A stretch of DNA of 64,000 nt from Neptunitalea chrysea (GCF_027924145.1 NZ_BRVP01000001.1:62001-126000); one strand, 5' to 3'; positions 51,959 to 62,462 are shown, numbered from the stretch's first letter. Notes: generated by a model not told the origin, from the letters alone. Program-made: numbers and translations.

Positions 51959-54610
51959 TTACTTCTTCTTTTTAAATAAATTATTGATTTTATCTTTTAC
52001 CACATTTTTAACTTCTTCTTTTGTGGTTTTGGTAGGTGTTGTTTCAGTAGTATCTGTTTCAGATTTATTACCACTAATTAAATTACTAATAACAGTTTGT
52101 GCTTTTTCTGTACCGGTGTTAATTAGTTTATCTTTTTGTTTTGCTATTAATTGAGTGGTAAGGTCGGTTACTGCTTGTTTAACATCTGTGTTAATTTTAG
52201 GACTTGTAAAGGTTCCTGTAATATTAGCGGTAACCGGAACAATGGTATTGTCCATACTACTATCGTTTAATTTGCTTAATAATTTAGAGACATCGCTTCC
52301 TAAATATTTAGCAGGTACATTAAACGTAGCATTGTAATTCATGGTTTGGTCAAAGCCGTGAGTTCCCGAAATATCAATCGAGATATCTTTATAGTTTACT
52401 TGAAATGGCTCTACGTTAACTTTACCATTTTCAAATTTAAGAATGGCTTTTAAGTCTTTTACGTTAAGGTTAGATAAATCTATAAAATTAACACTGCTAT
52501 TTAAAGCACTAAGTGCATTAGATTCTTTAATGTTAATACCGTTTCCTAAAAGTTCTGCAATAGCATTACCCGATAAAGTAGTTAAGTCAGGAGACAGCGA
52601 TTCGTCTAAGTTACCTTTTAAGCTTAATGATGAGTTTAACGTTCCTTCAACTGCTTTTGCAACTGGCGCTAAAGCTTTAAACAATTCTAGTTCTTCAAAA
52701 GCTTCGGCAATGGTGAACGATTTTATGCCTAAATCCATGTCAAAAGTAGAGGTGTCTCCTTTAGTAGAGGCATTACCGTTTAAGGTTACCGTACCACCAA
52801 GTACATTGGTAGAAACATCTTTTAAAGTGGCGGTTTCGTCTTTTATTACTAAACTACCTTTTGCGTTGGTTAAGTTTAACTGATCGTATTGTACTTTGTT
52901 TGCTTTAACAGTAACAGTGGCGTCAAGAAAATCAGGAATTTTTATTTGTGCTTCTTCTGTAGGTGTAGGAGTGGTGTTTTCTTCTTCAACAACAGTGTTT
53001 TCCTCTTCAGCTTCTACAACCATAAAATCGTTAAGGTTGAAGTTGTTTGAGGTGATATCGAAATTACCTTTTAGTAATTCGTTATTGAGCATATATCCTA
53101 AAAAGTTACTTATAGAACCAGCAGCTTTAATATCTGTAGAGCCCGATTTCATATCAAAGTCATCTAAAGATACTTTTGTGTTGTTAAAAGTTAAAGCAGT
53201 GTTGTTTATAGTTAACGGATTTGCCATAGCATCTGAGCTATATGAGAATCCGCTTAAAGAAACACTACCACTATTGGTGGTGTTTTGGTACTGACCATTT
53301 TCTATAGAATTCATATCGAATGCAGTAGCCATTTTAGCTTTTAAGGTACCAGAAAGAGGGATGTCTAGTTCCACCGGATATGCTTTGCTTAAGTTGGCAA
53401 GGTTGATTGTACCATCAAAGTTAGCCTTAGCAGTAAAGTTCTCCATTAGGTTTTGCATATAAGCATTTGCTTTAAAGGTGTCTGTATCTATTTTAAACGA
53501 AAAGTTTTTTACGTCTACTATAATATCATTCATATTACCAGTAGTGTTGGTAATAGAGGCGTTGATATCAATATTTTCTACCGATTTAGGTAATGCAGGG
53601 TATTTAAATTTAGCATTGTTAGATACAATATTGATAGATAATGTAGGCATGTCATGCTCCTCGTCTATCACTCCAGATGCTTTACCGTTAATGCTAAAGG
53701 CACCTTCTGTTTCAACACCTTCGATATCTTTAGAATATGCTTCCGGAATTAAAGCCAATAAGTTTTTAAAGTCGGTAGATGGCGTTTTAAAAGTTAGATC
53801 AACCATTTGTCCTTCGTCTAGTAACTGTACATATCCGTCAAATACTAGGGGTAATTTGTTTACCAGTAATTTGTTGTCTAAGAACGAATATTTGTTGTTT
53901 GCAAGGTCAACACCAAAAATAGCATCTAATGAAATGCTGTTTTTGTTTAAGTACTTTGTACTGTCCATTACAAAACTAACATTTGCAGTTGTTTTAGTAG
54001 TTAGCTCAGAAGTTTCTAAAGAAAGATCTCCACTCCCAGAGTGATTAAGGTTGGCAACTAATACTTCCATTCCTAAGCTTTTGTCTATATAAACAACCTC
54101 TGCGTTGGTTAATTCATACCCTTTTACGTTTAATTGAAAGCCAGATGTAGATTCTTCGGTGGTTTCTTTATTGGTAGTTTCTTCTTCTTCAGTTTCTGTA
54201 GAAGCTTTGGCAATGTCGTAATTAGCTTCTCCTGTTTCGTTTACCAATACTTTTACTTTAGCACCATCTATGGCAAAATAATCCAATGATAAGGGTTCGT
54301 CTCCGCTAGCGATTAATTGCGAAAGCGACATTTTTAAATCAATAGAATTAACCTTTACTAAAGTGTCTCCTAAAAAAGGGGCGTAGTTTACCAAACTTAA
54401 ATCGGTAATTTGCACAGAAGCATCAGGGAAATTACGAAGTAAGCTTATATCGGTGTCAGCAAACTCTAGTTTTGCATTTAGATTGTCGTTAATACTATCT
54501 TTAATTAATTGTTCAATTTTACCTTTAAAGATGATAGGAATAGTTACCAGAGCTACTATAAATATCAGAATAACAATACCGGTAACCTTTAAGAACTTTT
54601 TTAGTTTCAT
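51959..54610 (-). CDS. AsmA-like family protein
   Basis: An 883-residue protein with one N-terminal anchor (VTGIVILIFIVALVTIPIIF) and a long repetitive beta-rich periplasmic region. Typical AsmA segments are seen (FADTDISLLRNFPDASVQIT near the N terminus, NYNATFNVPAKYLG and PVTANITGTFTSPKINTDVK near the C terminus). The tail is T, K and E-rich. AsmA/TamB-type proteins bridge the periplasm and are linked to phospholipid transport to the outer membrane. The queuosine transporter gene lies 56 bases upstream. Confidence 0.9.
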   Translation of the reverse strand: MKLKKFLKVTGIVILIFIVALVTIPIIFKGKIEQLIKDSINDNLNAKLEFADTDISLLRNFPDASVQITDLSLVNYAPFLGDTLVKVNSIDLKMSLSQLIASGDEPLSLDYFAIDGAKVKVLVNETGEANYDIAKASTETEEEETTNKETTEESTSGFQLNVKGYELTNAEVVYIDKSLGMEVLVANLNHSGSGDLSLETSELTTKTTANVSFVMDSTKYLNKNSISLDAIFGVDLANNKYSFLDNKLLVNKLPLVFDGYVQLLDEGQMVDLTFKTPSTDFKNLLALIPEAYSKDIEGVETEGAFSINGKASGVIDEEHDMPTLSINIVSNNAKFKYPALPKSVENIDINASITNTTGNMNDIIVDVKNFSFKIDTDTFKANAYMQNLMENFTAKANFDGTINLANLSKAYPVELDIPLSGTLKAKMATAFDMNSIENGQYQNTTNSGSVSLSGFSYSSDAMANPLTINNTALTFNNTKVSLDDFDMKSGSTDIKAAGSISNFLGYMLNNELLKGNFDITSNNFNLNDFMVVEAEEENTVVEEENTTPTPTEEAQIKIPDFLDATVTVKANKVQYDQLNLTNAKGSLVIKDETATLKDVSTNVLGGTVTLNGNASTKGDTSTFDMDLGIKSFTIAEAFEELELFKALAPVAKAVEGTLNSSLSLKGNLDESLSPDLTTLSGNAIAELLGNGINIKESNALSALNSSVNFIDLSNLNVKDLKAILKFENGKVNVEPFQVNYKDISIDISGTHGFDQTMNYNATFNVPAKYLGSDVSKLLSKLNDSSMDNTIVPVTANITGTFTSPKINTDVKQAVTDLTTQLIAKQKDKLINTGTEKAQTVISNLISGNKSETDTTETTPTKTTKEEVKNVVKDKINNLFKKKK

Positions 54611-54666
54611 GGTTCTGTGTTAAATTTTTGAAATGGAAAATACAGTATTTAACTGTTAAATTGTGT

Positions 54667-55374
54667 TTAATCTATGTTAATTTCTTCCCCGGTTTTTAAC
54701 TTAAACCTAACTTTAAATAAATAGGTAAACAAGTATAAAAACGGAGTGTCTATAAGCGCAATTAGTAGTTTAAATATGAAGCCGCTTATAACTAAACCTT
54801 TAAACATACTCCAAGGAAATACCTTAAAAACACATAGTAGCAAAATTACAGTAACAGTGTCAATAAATTGAGAAGCAATCGTAGAAAAATTATTACGTAA
54901 CCATAAATGCTTGCCGCTGGTTTGTTTTTTCCAGAAATGATAGATTCTAATATCTATAAACTGAGCTATAAGATAAGCACTCATAGAAGCCAGCAAAGCA
55001 ATGGGAGATAGTCCAAAAACAGCAGTGAAGGTTGCATCGTCTATACCTGAGTACGAAGTTGCTGGAACAAGATCGGCAATTAAAATAATTCCCATAGAAA
55101 ATAGGGATGCTAATATACCAGTGGCAACTACCTGATTCGCTTTTTTCTTTCCGTAGATTTCAGAAATCAAATCGGTAATTAAAAAAGTAATAGGGTAGGG
55201 TAATAATCCTACTGATATTACGAATAGTGGCGTGCCAAATACAGTAACATCACCAAAAGGGTACCAGTAAAAGAACTTTTGGAATATGAGGTTAGACACA
55301 ACGAGCGATGTTATAAACATGGCTCCTAAATATAAATAAATTTGAAATGCTAACTTCTTCTCCTTTTCTTTCAT
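54667..55374 (-). CDS. Queuosine precursor transporter (YhhQ/VUT family)
   Basis: A 235-residue membrane protein with six predicted segments, and family sequences ITFLITDLISEIYGKKKANQ and LRNNFSTIASQFIDTVTVIL. Members import queuosine precursors (queuine or preQ) used in tRNA wobble modification. ATG 55374 is preferred; GTG 55380 directly abuts the sppA stop. It is probably co-transcribed with sppA upstream. Confidence 0.93.
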   Translation of the reverse strand: MKEKEKKLAFQIYLYLGAMFITSLVVSNLIFQKFFYWYPFGDVTVFGTPLFVISVGLLPYPITFLITDLISEIYGKKKANQVVATGILASLFSMGIILIADLVPATSYSGIDDATFTAVFGLSPIALLASMSAYLIAQFIDIRIYHFWKKQTSGKHLWLRNNFSTIASQFIDTVTVILLLCVFKVFPWSMFKGLVISGFIFKLLIALIDTPFLYLFTYLFKVRFKLKTGEEINID

Positions 55375-55380
55375 AGGCAC

Positions 55381-57165
55381 TTACTGTATCTCTATTTCGA
55401 AAGGTAATCTTGCTTGTATACCTTTAGCTTGTTGTAAGGTATTCAATTTTTTTAATATTTCATAAGTTTCTGTACCAAGCTCTTTTTTAAGTTGTTCTTC
55501 AGTAGATAAGCTTAGACTAGCACTTTCGTTGGAAAAACGTCTAATTAAATCGTTGATATCGCCATCGTATTCAGGGTAGGTTACAATACTATAATCTGTA
55601 ATATTCTTGTCTGTAGCTAATGCTTCAATAGTTTCTTTTAGCCCACCAATTTCATCTACTAATCCTTTTTTAAGAGCATCATTTCCGCTCCATACTCTAC
55701 CTCTTGCTACTGCATCTACTTCATCAAATGTCATGTGTCTGCCTTCGGCAACTTTAGATACAAAGTTGTTGTAAAAAGTTTCAATACCTTCTTTTACTTC
55801 GGCTCTTTTGTTTTCAGTTAAACCATTGAAAAGGCTATATCCGTTAGACGCTTTATGGGTGCCTATCTGCTCAGAATGGATTCCCCATTTGTTAGCAAGT
55901 TCTTTAATGTTTGGTAAAATGCCAAAAACACCTATAGATCCTGTAATCGTATTAGGTTCAGCAAATATTTTTTCGGCACTACAAGAAATATAATAACCTC
56001 CTGAAGCAGCATAATTTCCCATAGAAACATAAACCGGTTTTACATTTTCTGTTAGTTCTACTTCTCTCCAAATAATGTCAGATGCCAGTGCACTACCTCC
56101 AGGAGAATTTACTCTTAAAATAACACCTTCAATATCGTCATCTTCTCTCGCTTCTTTTAAGGCCTTAATCATTATATCTTGTCCAATAATGGTATTAGAA
56201 CCTTCACCGTACATGATTTCGCCTTGCGCAAAAATAATGGCTATTTTTCCCGGGTTGGGATTTAAAAATAATTTGGTAGCTACCTGATCTGCATAGTCAT
56301 AAATGTTTACATATTCTAAATCATCATCTGTACTTGTTTCAGTAACCTTTTTAAGGAGGTCTATATATTGATCATGATAATATGCGTTGTCAATAATATG
56401 ATTTTTTACAGCTAGAGTAGCAGTTCTGGCAGCTAAATTATCGGTAATAGTATTTAAGTTTTCTAAAGCAATATTTCTAGAATTTGCAATGTCTTCAGAA
56501 ATAGTAGTCCATACAGAATTTAGTAGCTCCGTCATTTGTTCACGGTTAGCATCACTCATCGAGTTTTGTAAATATGGCTCTACAGCACTTTTATATTTTC
56601 CATGACGTATTACTTCTAGTTTAATACCAGTTTGATCCTGAAAATCTTTGTAAAATAAAATTTCAGCCCCTAGTCCTTTAAGTTCTAGATTTCCAACAGG
56701 ATTTAAAAAAACAGAATCGGCAACAGAGCTTAGGTAATATTCTTTTTGCGTATAATTATCTCCATAGCTGTAAATAAATTTCCCGTTACTTTTAAAGTCG
56801 GCTAAGGCATCTCTTATGGCTTTGGTAGTAGCTATGCCCCCTTGTAAATCTTTAGAGTTTTTAATACTGATTCCTTTAATTTTATCATCAGTTTTGGCAT
56901 ATTCAATGGCATTAAGAATGTCATAAAGACCAGAGTGATCATCGTAATTAAAATATTCCATTCCCGGAAAATTATAGGTGCCACCATGATCGTTAATCGG
57001 TTTGGTAAGGTCTAATTCCAATATGCTATTGTCTTTTACAATAAGCGTCTCTTTTTCGCTGCTAGCGCTTGTAAAAGAGATGATTATAAGGAAAAATAAA
57101 AAAACAAAACCAGATGCTATAAAGAATCCTAATATAGATGCTAATAAATTTCTTAAAAATGCCAT
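55381..57165 (-). CDS. sppA: Signal peptide peptidase SppA (67 kDa type)
   Basis: A 594-residue membrane-anchored serine protease that degrades cleaved signal peptides. It has one N-terminal membrane segment (about 9-33), then two SppA repeats. The Ser-Lys dyad is visible: Lys192 in RHGKYKSAVEPYL and Ser388 in MGNYAASGGYYIS. Length matches the fused-repeat form. A minus-strand -7 element lies 27 bases upstream, divergent from folK. Confidence 0.95.
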   Translation of the reverse strand: MAFLRNLLASILGFFIASGFVFLFFLIIISFTSASSEKETLIVKDNSILELDLTKPINDHGGTYNFPGMEYFNYDDHSGLYDILNAIEYAKTDDKIKGISIKNSKDLQGGIATTKAIRDALADFKSNGKFIYSYGDNYTQKEYYLSSVADSVFLNPVGNLELKGLGAEILFYKDFQDQTGIKLEVIRHGKYKSAVEPYLQNSMSDANREQMTELLNSVWTTISEDIANSRNIALENLNTITDNLAARTATLAVKNHIIDNAYYHDQYIDLLKKVTETSTDDDLEYVNIYDYADQVATKLFLNPNPGKIAIIFAQGEIMYGEGSNTIIGQDIMIKALKEAREDDDIEGVILRVNSPGGSALASDIIWREVELTENVKPVYVSMGNYAASGGYYISCSAEKIFAEPNTITGSIGVFGILPNIKELANKWGIHSEQIGTHKASNGYSLFNGLTENKRAEVKEGIETFYNNFVSKVAEGRHMTFDEVDAVARGRVWSGNDALKKGLVDEIGGLKETIEALATDKNITDYSIVTYPEYDGDINDLIRRFSNESASLSLSTEEQLKKELGTETYEILKKLNTLQQAKGIQARLPFEIEIQ

Positions 57166-57191
57166 GTGAAATCTGTTATTAAAAATACGGG

Positions 57192-57199
57192 CAAAGATA
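57192..57199 (-). promoter_or_regulatory. Candidate -7 element TATCTTTG for sppA (minus strand)
   Basis: On the minus strand TATCTTTG lies 27 bases before the sppA ATG. It is 24 bases from the opposing folK -7 element, so the two promoters are divergent in a 74-base gap. Confidence 0.5.
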
Positions 57200-57222
57200 A
57201 AATTTTGTCCTTAGTTTTTGTT

Positions 57223-57230
57223 TATTTTTG
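57223..57230 (+). promoter_or_regulatory. Candidate -7 element TATTTTTG for the folK-dNK gene
   Basis: TATTTTTG lies 9 bases before the ATG at 57240, leaving a very short leader. Confidence 0.45.
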
Positions 57231-57239
57231 CCTTTGATT

Positions 57240-58370
57240 ATGAAAAAGCGTTCAAAGGTTTACATTGCTATAGGTAGCAATATTGGGAATAAGTTACAGT
57301 ATTTACAAAATTCTTTAAGTCGTATATCAGCCGAAATAGGTACTGTTGTATCGGTTTCTCCGGTTTTTGAAACACCGGCTTGGGGATTTGATGGTAATGA
57401 TTTCTACAATGCTTGTATTTCTGTAGAAACTTTTGAGTTGCCCGAAACAGTTTTGGCAAAGCTTTTGGCTATTGAAAGTTGTTTAGGTCGCATGCGTAAC
57501 GGTGCTGAAGGTTACCAAAGCAGAACAATAGATTTAGATATAATCTTTTATGAAGATGAGGTAATTACCACCGAAACACTTCAGGTGCCGCATCCGCAAA
57601 TGCAGTTGCGTAAGTTTGTTTTGGCTCCCTTAGCAGCTATGGCTCCAGGTAAAATTCATCCTGTATTTAATAAAACCACACAAGAGCTTTTATATCAGTG
57701 TGAAGATAAAAGTGACTGCATAAATGTGGGGAACTTATTGCAATTGCCTAGCCGTAAAGAGCTTTTTTCTAAGTACAATTATATTGCTGTAGAAGGAAAT
57801 ATTGGGGCTGGTAAAACTACGTTGGCTACTAAAATATCGGACGATTTTAATGGTAAACTTATTTTAGAACGTTTTGCCGATAATCCGTTTTTACCTAAGT
57901 TTTATGAAGATAATGCACGCTATGCGTTTCCTCTTGAAATGTCTTTTTTGGCAGATAGGTATCAGCAAATTTCAGACGACTTGGCGCAGTACGATTTGTT
58001 TAAAGATTTTGTGGTGTCTGATTATGATGTGTTTAAATCGTTAATTTTTGCTAAGGTTACTTTACAAAAAGAGGAGTTTAGTCTGTATCGTAAGTTATTT
58101 ACCATTATGCACAAGGAAATGATAAAGCCAGATTTATACATTTACTTGCATCAGAATACTCAAGGGCTTTTAGCGAATATTAAAAAGCGTGGCAGAATGT
58201 ACGAACAGAAAATACCTGCCAGTTATCTTGAAAAGATAAATGAAGGGTATGCTGAGTTTATGCGTTCGCAAAACAACTTAAATGTTCTTGTGATAGATGT
58301 ATCGGATAAGGACTTTGTGGAAAATCCTGAAGATTACGAGTTTATCCTAGATGAAATAGCTAAGTACTAA
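57240..58370 (+). CDS. folK: FolK-deoxynucleoside kinase fusion protein
   Basis: A 376-residue two-domain protein. Residues about 1-160 are 6-hydroxymethyl-7,8-dihydropterin pyrophosphokinase (KVYIAIGSNIGNKLQYLQNS, PAWGFDGNDFYNACI, SRTIDLDIIFYED), a folate step. Residues about 180-376 are a deoxynucleoside kinase: NYIAVEGNIGAGKTTLA (P-loop), the ERFADNPFLPKFYED segment and PDLYIYLHQNTQGLLANIKKRGRMYE. No stop or frameshift separates them. The fusion joins folate synthesis and deoxynucleotide salvage. The ATG at 57240 was chosen because the upstream TTG at 57228 lies in the -7 element. Confidence 0.92.
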   Translation: MKKRSKVYIAIGSNIGNKLQYLQNSLSRISAEIGTVVSVSPVFETPAWGFDGNDFYNACISVETFELPETVLAKLLAIESCLGRMRNGAEGYQSRTIDLDIIFYEDEVITTETLQVPHPQMQLRKFVLAPLAAMAPGKIHPVFNKTTQELLYQCEDKSDCINVGNLLQLPSRKELFSKYNYIAVEGNIGAGKTTLATKISDDFNGKLILERFADNPFLPKFYEDNARYAFPLEMSFLADRYQQISDDLAQYDLFKDFVVSDYDVFKSLIFAKVTLQKEEFSLYRKLFTIMHKEMIKPDLYIYLHQNTQGLLANIKKRGRMYEQKIPASYLEKINEGYAEFMRSQNNLNVLVIDVSDKDFVENPEDYEFILDEIAKY

Positions 58371-58399
58371 AGCAGTTTAACAGGAAGCTTAGTTTCTTC

Positions 58400-58930
58400 T
58401 TATGATTTTATTTTAGAAAATAAGTCCCAAAGTACAACACCAGCACTCACCGAAATATTTAAGGAATGCTTGGTTCCAAATTGAGGGATTTCTATAACGC
58501 TATCACAGGCAGATACTACTGGTTGTGCTACACCTTTAACTTCGTTCCCGAAAACTACCGCATATTTTTTATGAGCCTCTGGTGTAAACGTATCTAACAT
58601 TGTAGCATTTTCTGCTTGCTCAATGGCGAGTGTAATAACGCCTTCTTGTTTCAAGGCTTCAATCAGTTCAAGGGTATCTTCTTTATGTTCCCATGCTACA
58701 CTGTCTGTAGCGCCCAAAGCAGTTTTATGAATGTCTTTGTTAGGTGGCGTAGCGGTAATGCCACATAAGTAAATCTTTTCTATTAAAAAGGCATCTGAAG
58801 TTCTAAAAACAGAACCAATATTATTTAAACTTCTAATGTTGTCTAACACTACTATAAGAGGCGTCTTATTACTTTCTTTAAAAGTTTGAACATCAATACG
58901 GTTTAACTCACTGTTTTTTAATTTTCTCAT
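58400..58930 (-). CDS. TrmH/SpoU family RNA methyltransferase
   Basis: A 176-residue SPOUT enzyme with the family motifs LIVVLDNIRSLNNIGSVFRT (motif 1), YAVVFGNEVKGV (motif 2) and EIPQFGTKHSLNISVSAGVVLWD (motif 3, SAM-binding knot). It probably 2'-O-methylates tRNA or rRNA; the target cannot be deduced. No extra N-terminal RNA-binding domain is present, so it is the short TrmL/TrmH-like form. It is convergent with the folK-dNK gene. Confidence 0.92.
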   Translation of the reverse strand: MRKLKNSELNRIDVQTFKESNKTPLIVVLDNIRSLNNIGSVFRTSDAFLIEKIYLCGITATPPNKDIHKTALGATDSVAWEHKEDTLELIEALKQEGVITLAIEQAENATMLDTFTPEAHKKYAVVFGNEVKGVAQPVVSACDSVIEIPQFGTKHSLNISVSAGVVLWDLFSKIKS

Positions 58931-58962
58931 AGAAATAGATATTGTTGTTATATGGTATTCAT

Positions 58963-59001
58963 AAAAAAAACTTCCTCTTACTAGTAAGAGGAAGTTTTTT
59001 T
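58963..59001. terminator. Terminator after DUF1573 gene (bidirectional form)
   Basis: Stem AACTTCCTCTTAC / GTAAGAGGAAGTT with A and T runs on both sides. It ends the minus-strand DUF1573 transcript and lies just upstream of the methyltransferase gene. Confidence 0.9.
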
Positions 59002-59022
59002 AAAGTAGTGGTCTACTTTTAA

Positions 59023-59487
59023 TTATCTTTTTTGTTCCGCAGTTGGAGCAGGAGCATTCGGATCTGGTTTAACAGTTCCTGTAATTCTAACTTTTTTAAT
59101 GTTATTGTCTACTGCATTAGAAGTAACAGTAACAATTTTAGTAAAATGCCCTGGTCTGTTAGTAGCATACTTAACAGAAATTACACCAGACTCACCAGGA
59201 GCAAAAGGCTTGTTTAATGGAGCTGTAGGAACAGTACATCCACAAGAACCTTTAACTTTAGTAAGAACTAAAGGAGAATTACCTGTATTTGTAAACTTAA
59301 ATTCTCTAACTCCGTCACCTTTGTACTCAACAGTTCCATAATCAATAGTTTCTTTGTCAAAAGTGATTTTTGGCCCGTCTTGAGGTACAGCTGCTTCTTT
59401 AGTGGCAGGTGTCTCTTTTGCTGTTTGAGCGTAAGTAGCTGTTAAGCTAAAAAATGCAACGCTACAAAGTAATATTAATTTTTTCAT
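59023..59487 (-). CDS. DUF1573 domain exported protein
   Basis: A 154-residue protein with signal peptide (LILLCSVAFFSLTATYAQ), an A, T, K and E linker, and a DUF1573 Ig-like domain (ITFDKETIDYGTVEYKGDGV, KGSCGCTVPTAPLNKPFAPG, VRITGTVKPD). The CGC pair in SCGCT is conserved in this family. It is probably periplasmic; function unknown. The start at 59487 begins the signal peptide; the longer frame to 59535 runs through the promoter. Confidence 0.9.
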   Translation of the reverse strand: MKKLILLCSVAFFSLTATYAQTAKETPATKEAAVPQDGPKITFDKETIDYGTVEYKGDGVREFKFTNTGNSPLVLTKVKGSCGCTVPTAPLNKPFAPGESGVISVKYATNRPGHFTKIVTVTSNAVDNNIKKVRITGTVKPDPNAPAPTAEQKR

Positions 59488-59511
59488 ATCAATAGTATTG
59501 AGTTTGTTGGT

Positions 59512-59519
59512 CAAATATA
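59512..59519 (-). promoter_or_regulatory. Candidate -7 element TATATTTG for the DUF1573 gene (minus strand)
   Basis: The minus strand reads TATATTTG 25 bases before the ATG at 59487. No TTG at standard spacing was found. Confidence 0.5.
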
Positions 59520-59639
59520 TAAAATACCGTGCCAAAGAATAAATTTTGCAAGTATTATTTTATTTTTTTTAACAGTTCTACCAGCAATTTTAATTCATTA
59601 ACTTCGCATTTTTAGGTTAATTTATAAAAAAGAGAAGAT

Positions 59640-62252
59640 TTGTCGGCAAAATCCAGTGCAAAAAAGGAGACCCCTTTAATGAAGCAATATAATCAGATTA
59701 AAACAAAATATCCTGATGCAATGTTGCTTTTTCGCGTAGGCGATTTCTATGAAACCTTTGGAGCAGATGCAGTAAAGGCATCTGCCATTCTAGGAATTGT
59801 ATTAACTAGTAGGAATAACGGAAGTGAGCGTTCTGAGCTGGCAGGTTTTCCGCATCATTCCTTAAATACGTATTTGCCTAAACTGGTAAAGGCTGGGCAA
59901 CGTGTTGCTATCTGCGATCAGTTAGAAGATCCTAAGCAAACTAAAACCATTGTAAAAAGAGGGGTGACCGAGTTGGTAACTCCCGGGGTAGCGCTAAACG
60001 ATGATATTTTACATGCTAAAACCAATAACTTTTTAGGAGCTGTATCGTTTGGGAAAACATTTACCGGGGTTGCTTTTTTAGATGTGTCTACCGGGGAGTT
60101 TTTAACGGCTCAGGGAAACAATGAGTATATAGATAAGTTGTTACAAAACTTTTTGCCTAGCGAATTATTAGTTTCTAAGAAACATAAAAAGCAGTTTGCA
60201 GAAACCTTCGGAACCGATTTTCATACCTATTTTCAGGAAGATTGGATTTATCAGGAAGATTATGCGAAGGAAACGCTTACAGGGCATTTTAAAACCAATT
60301 CGCTTAAAGGGTTTGGAGTGGCACATTTAAATGAGGGTGTTTTAGCTTCTGGTGCCGTACTACATTATTTAGGCGAAACGCAGCATAATCAATTACAGCA
60401 TATTACGGCATTAACACGTATTGCGGAAGATGAGTATGTGTGGATGGATCGCTTTACCATTCGTAACTTAGAGCTGTATAATGCCAATGCTTCTAATGCG
60501 GTTACCTTGTTAGATGTTATAGATAAAACAATCTCTGCTATGGGAGGGCGTATGCTAAAACGTTGGTTGGCGTTGCCGCTTAAAAATTCCGATAGAATAA
60601 TCGAGCGTCATGAGGTGGTGAAGTTTCTGCTAGAAAATCCGCCACTACTGCAAAAAATACAACACCAAATAAAACAAATAGCCGATTTAGAACGCTTGAT
60701 TTCTAAAGTGGCTACCGGAAGAATATCGCCACGCGAGGTGGTGCAGTTAAAAAATAGTTTAGAGGCAGTGATACCTGTTAAGTCTATTGCCTTACAAGCC
60801 AGTGATGAAGCGTTGAAGGTTATTGGGGATAAACTACACGACTGTGAGTTGCTTCGTGGCAAGATTAAGGAGATGATTAATGAGGAGGCTCCAGTGAATA
60901 TTTTAAAAGGAAATACGATTGCTGAAGGTTTTTCTGAAGAGCTGGACGAATACAGAAGACTTGCCTTTTCAGGCAAAGATTATTTGGATCAGATGTTGCA
61001 ACGCGAAACGGAACGTACGGGGATTCCATCTTTAAAAATTGCCAGTAACAATGTTTTTGGGTATTACATAGAGGTTAGAAATACGCATAAAGATAAAGTG
61101 CCGGAAGAATGGACGCGTAAGCAAACTTTAGTAAATGCCGAACGCTATATAACAGAAGAATTAAAGGAATACGAAGCTAAAATATTAGGGGCTGAAGAAA
61201 AAATTGGGGTGTTAGAGCAACAACTATTTCAGAAACTAGTAGAGTGGTTGCAAGGTTACATTTCGCAGGTACAAACCAATGCAGTACTTATTGCACAGTT
61301 AGATTGTTTGTGTGGTTTTGCGCAATTAGCAAAAGAAAACAAGTATACACAACCACTATTAGACGATTCCTTTACGCTAAATATTAAAAATGGACGTCAC
61401 CCAGTGATTGAAAAACAATTGCCTATTGGTGAGCCCTATATTGCCAACGATGTGTATTTAGATCGTGAGCAGCAGCAAATAATTATGATTACGGGGCCCA
61501 ACATGAGTGGTAAGTCGGCAATATTACGTCAGACTGCTTTAATTGTGTTGTTGGCACAGATAGGATCCTTTGTGCCCGCAGATGAGGTAGCTATGGGCTT
61601 GGTAGATAAAATATTTACCAGAGTAGGTGCTAGTGATAATATTTCTATGGGAGAGTCTACCTTTATGGTAGAGATGAACGAAACGGCTTCTATTTTAAAT
61701 AATATGTCAGAACGTAGTTTGGTATTGTTAGATGAGATTGGTAGAGGTACCAGTACGTATGATGGTATTTCTATAGCCTGGGCTATCTCTGAGTATTTGC
61801 ATGAGCACCCTGCTAAAGCAAAAACTTTGTTTGCTACGCACTATCATGAGTTAAATGAAATGACCAATACGTTTAACCGTATTCGTAATTTTAATGTAGC
61901 TGTAAAAGAAACTAAAGACAATGTATTGTTTTTACGTAAATTGGTAGCGGGAGGAAGTGAGCATAGTTTTGGTATTCATGTAGCTAAAATGGCCGGAATG
62001 CCACAACAGGTAATTAAACGTGCTAATAAAATATTAAAGCAGTTAGAGAAATCGCACGCAGGAGAACAAACCAAAGAAACCATTGCCAGATTGGAAGATG
62101 AAATGCAGTTGAGCATTTTTAATTTAGACGATCCGTTATTAATGGAGATAAAAGAAGAAATATTACATACCGATATAGATACGTTAACCCCTGTAGAAGC
62201 TTTAATGAAGCTGAATGAAATTAAGCGAATGTTGGTAAAGAAAACCAAGTGA
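59640..62252 (+). CDS. mutS: DNA mismatch repair protein MutS
   Basis: An 870-residue protein. The mismatch-binding domain has the Phe-X-Glu motif in [10 protein letters not shown]; the ATPase domain has Walker [14 protein letters not shown] near residue 618, [34 protein letters not shown] and [10 protein letters not shown]. It recognises mispairs and starts repair with MutL, which is not in this window. The start is TTG at 59640, giving [20 protein letters not shown]; the first ATG, at 59679, would remove the N-terminal lysine-rich leader but keep MKQYN. A loose -7-like TAACTTCG is at 59599. Confidence 0.97.
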   Translation: MSAKSSAKKETPLMKQYNQIKTKYPDAMLLFRVGDFYETFGADAVKASAILGIVLTSRNNGSERSELAGFPHHSLNTYLPKLVKAGQRVAICDQLEDPKQTKTIVKRGVTELVTPGVALNDDILHAKTNNFLGAVSFGKTFTGVAFLDVSTGEFLTAQGNNEYIDKLLQNFLPSELLVSKKHKKQFAETFGTDFHTYFQEDWIYQEDYAKETLTGHFKTNSLKGFGVAHLNEGVLASGAVLHYLGETQHNQLQHITALTRIAEDEYVWMDRFTIRNLELYNANASNAVTLLDVIDKTISAMGGRMLKRWLALPLKNSDRIIERHEVVKFLLENPPLLQKIQHQIKQIADLERLISKVATGRISPREVVQLKNSLEAVIPVKSIALQASDEALKVIGDKLHDCELLRGKIKEMINEEAPVNILKGNTIAEGFSEELDEYRRLAFSGKDYLDQMLQRETERTGIPSLKIASNNVFGYYIEVRNTHKDKVPEEWTRKQTLVNAERYITEELKEYEAKILGAEEKIGVLEQQLFQKLVEWLQGYISQVQTNAVLIAQLDCLCGFAQLAKENKYTQPLLDDSFTLNIKNGRHPVIEKQLPIGEPYIANDVYLDREQQQIIMITGPNMSGKSAILRQTALIVLLAQIGSFVPADEVAMGLVDKIFTRVGASDNISMGESTFMVEMNETASILNNMSERSLVLLDEIGRGTSTYDGISIAWAISEYLHEHPAKAKTLFATHYHELNEMTNTFNRIRNFNVAVKETKDNVLFLRKLVAGGSEHSFGIHVAKMAGMPQQVIKRANKILKQLEKSHAGEQTKETIARLEDEMQLSIFNLDDPLLMEIKEEILHTDIDTLTPVEALMKLNEIKRMLVKKTK

Positions 62253-62306
62253 TTTATTGATTTTTAAGGGGTTGTGAAAAAATATATTTTTTTTGCTACA
62301 AAAAAC

Positions 62307-62336
62307 TTTGACGTTGCTATAAATGTATTATATTTG
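62307..62336 (+). promoter_or_regulatory. Promoter for the tRNA cluster
   Basis: TTTG at 62307-62310, an 18-base spacer and TATATTTG at 62329-62336 give a full Bacteroidota -33/-7 pair about 40 bases before tRNA-Gly. Confidence 0.7.
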
Positions 62337-62374
62337 CATCCGCAATCAAGAATTGCAAACGCTCTTAAAAATAT

Positions 62375-62447
62375 GCGAAAATAGCTCAGCTGGTAGAGCG
62401 CAACCTTGCCAAGGTTGAGGTCGCGGGTTCGAACCCCGTTTTTCGCT
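62375..62447 (+). tRNA. tRNA-Gly (anticodon GCC)
   Basis: A 73-base cloverleaf: acceptor GCGAAAA / TTTTCGC with discriminator T, D arm AGCTCAGCTGGTAGAGC, anticodon stem CAACC / GGTTG around loop TTGCCAA, and T arm CGGGTTCGAACCCCG. CCA is not encoded. Confidence 0.96.
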
Positions 62448-62462
62448 CATGTAATGTATAAC

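Noticed and set aside
52443-54044. Several plus-strand open frames inside the AsmA-like gene
   Set aside because: Shadow frames of a long repetitive coding sequence; the minus-strand AsmA product has signal, fold and start support.
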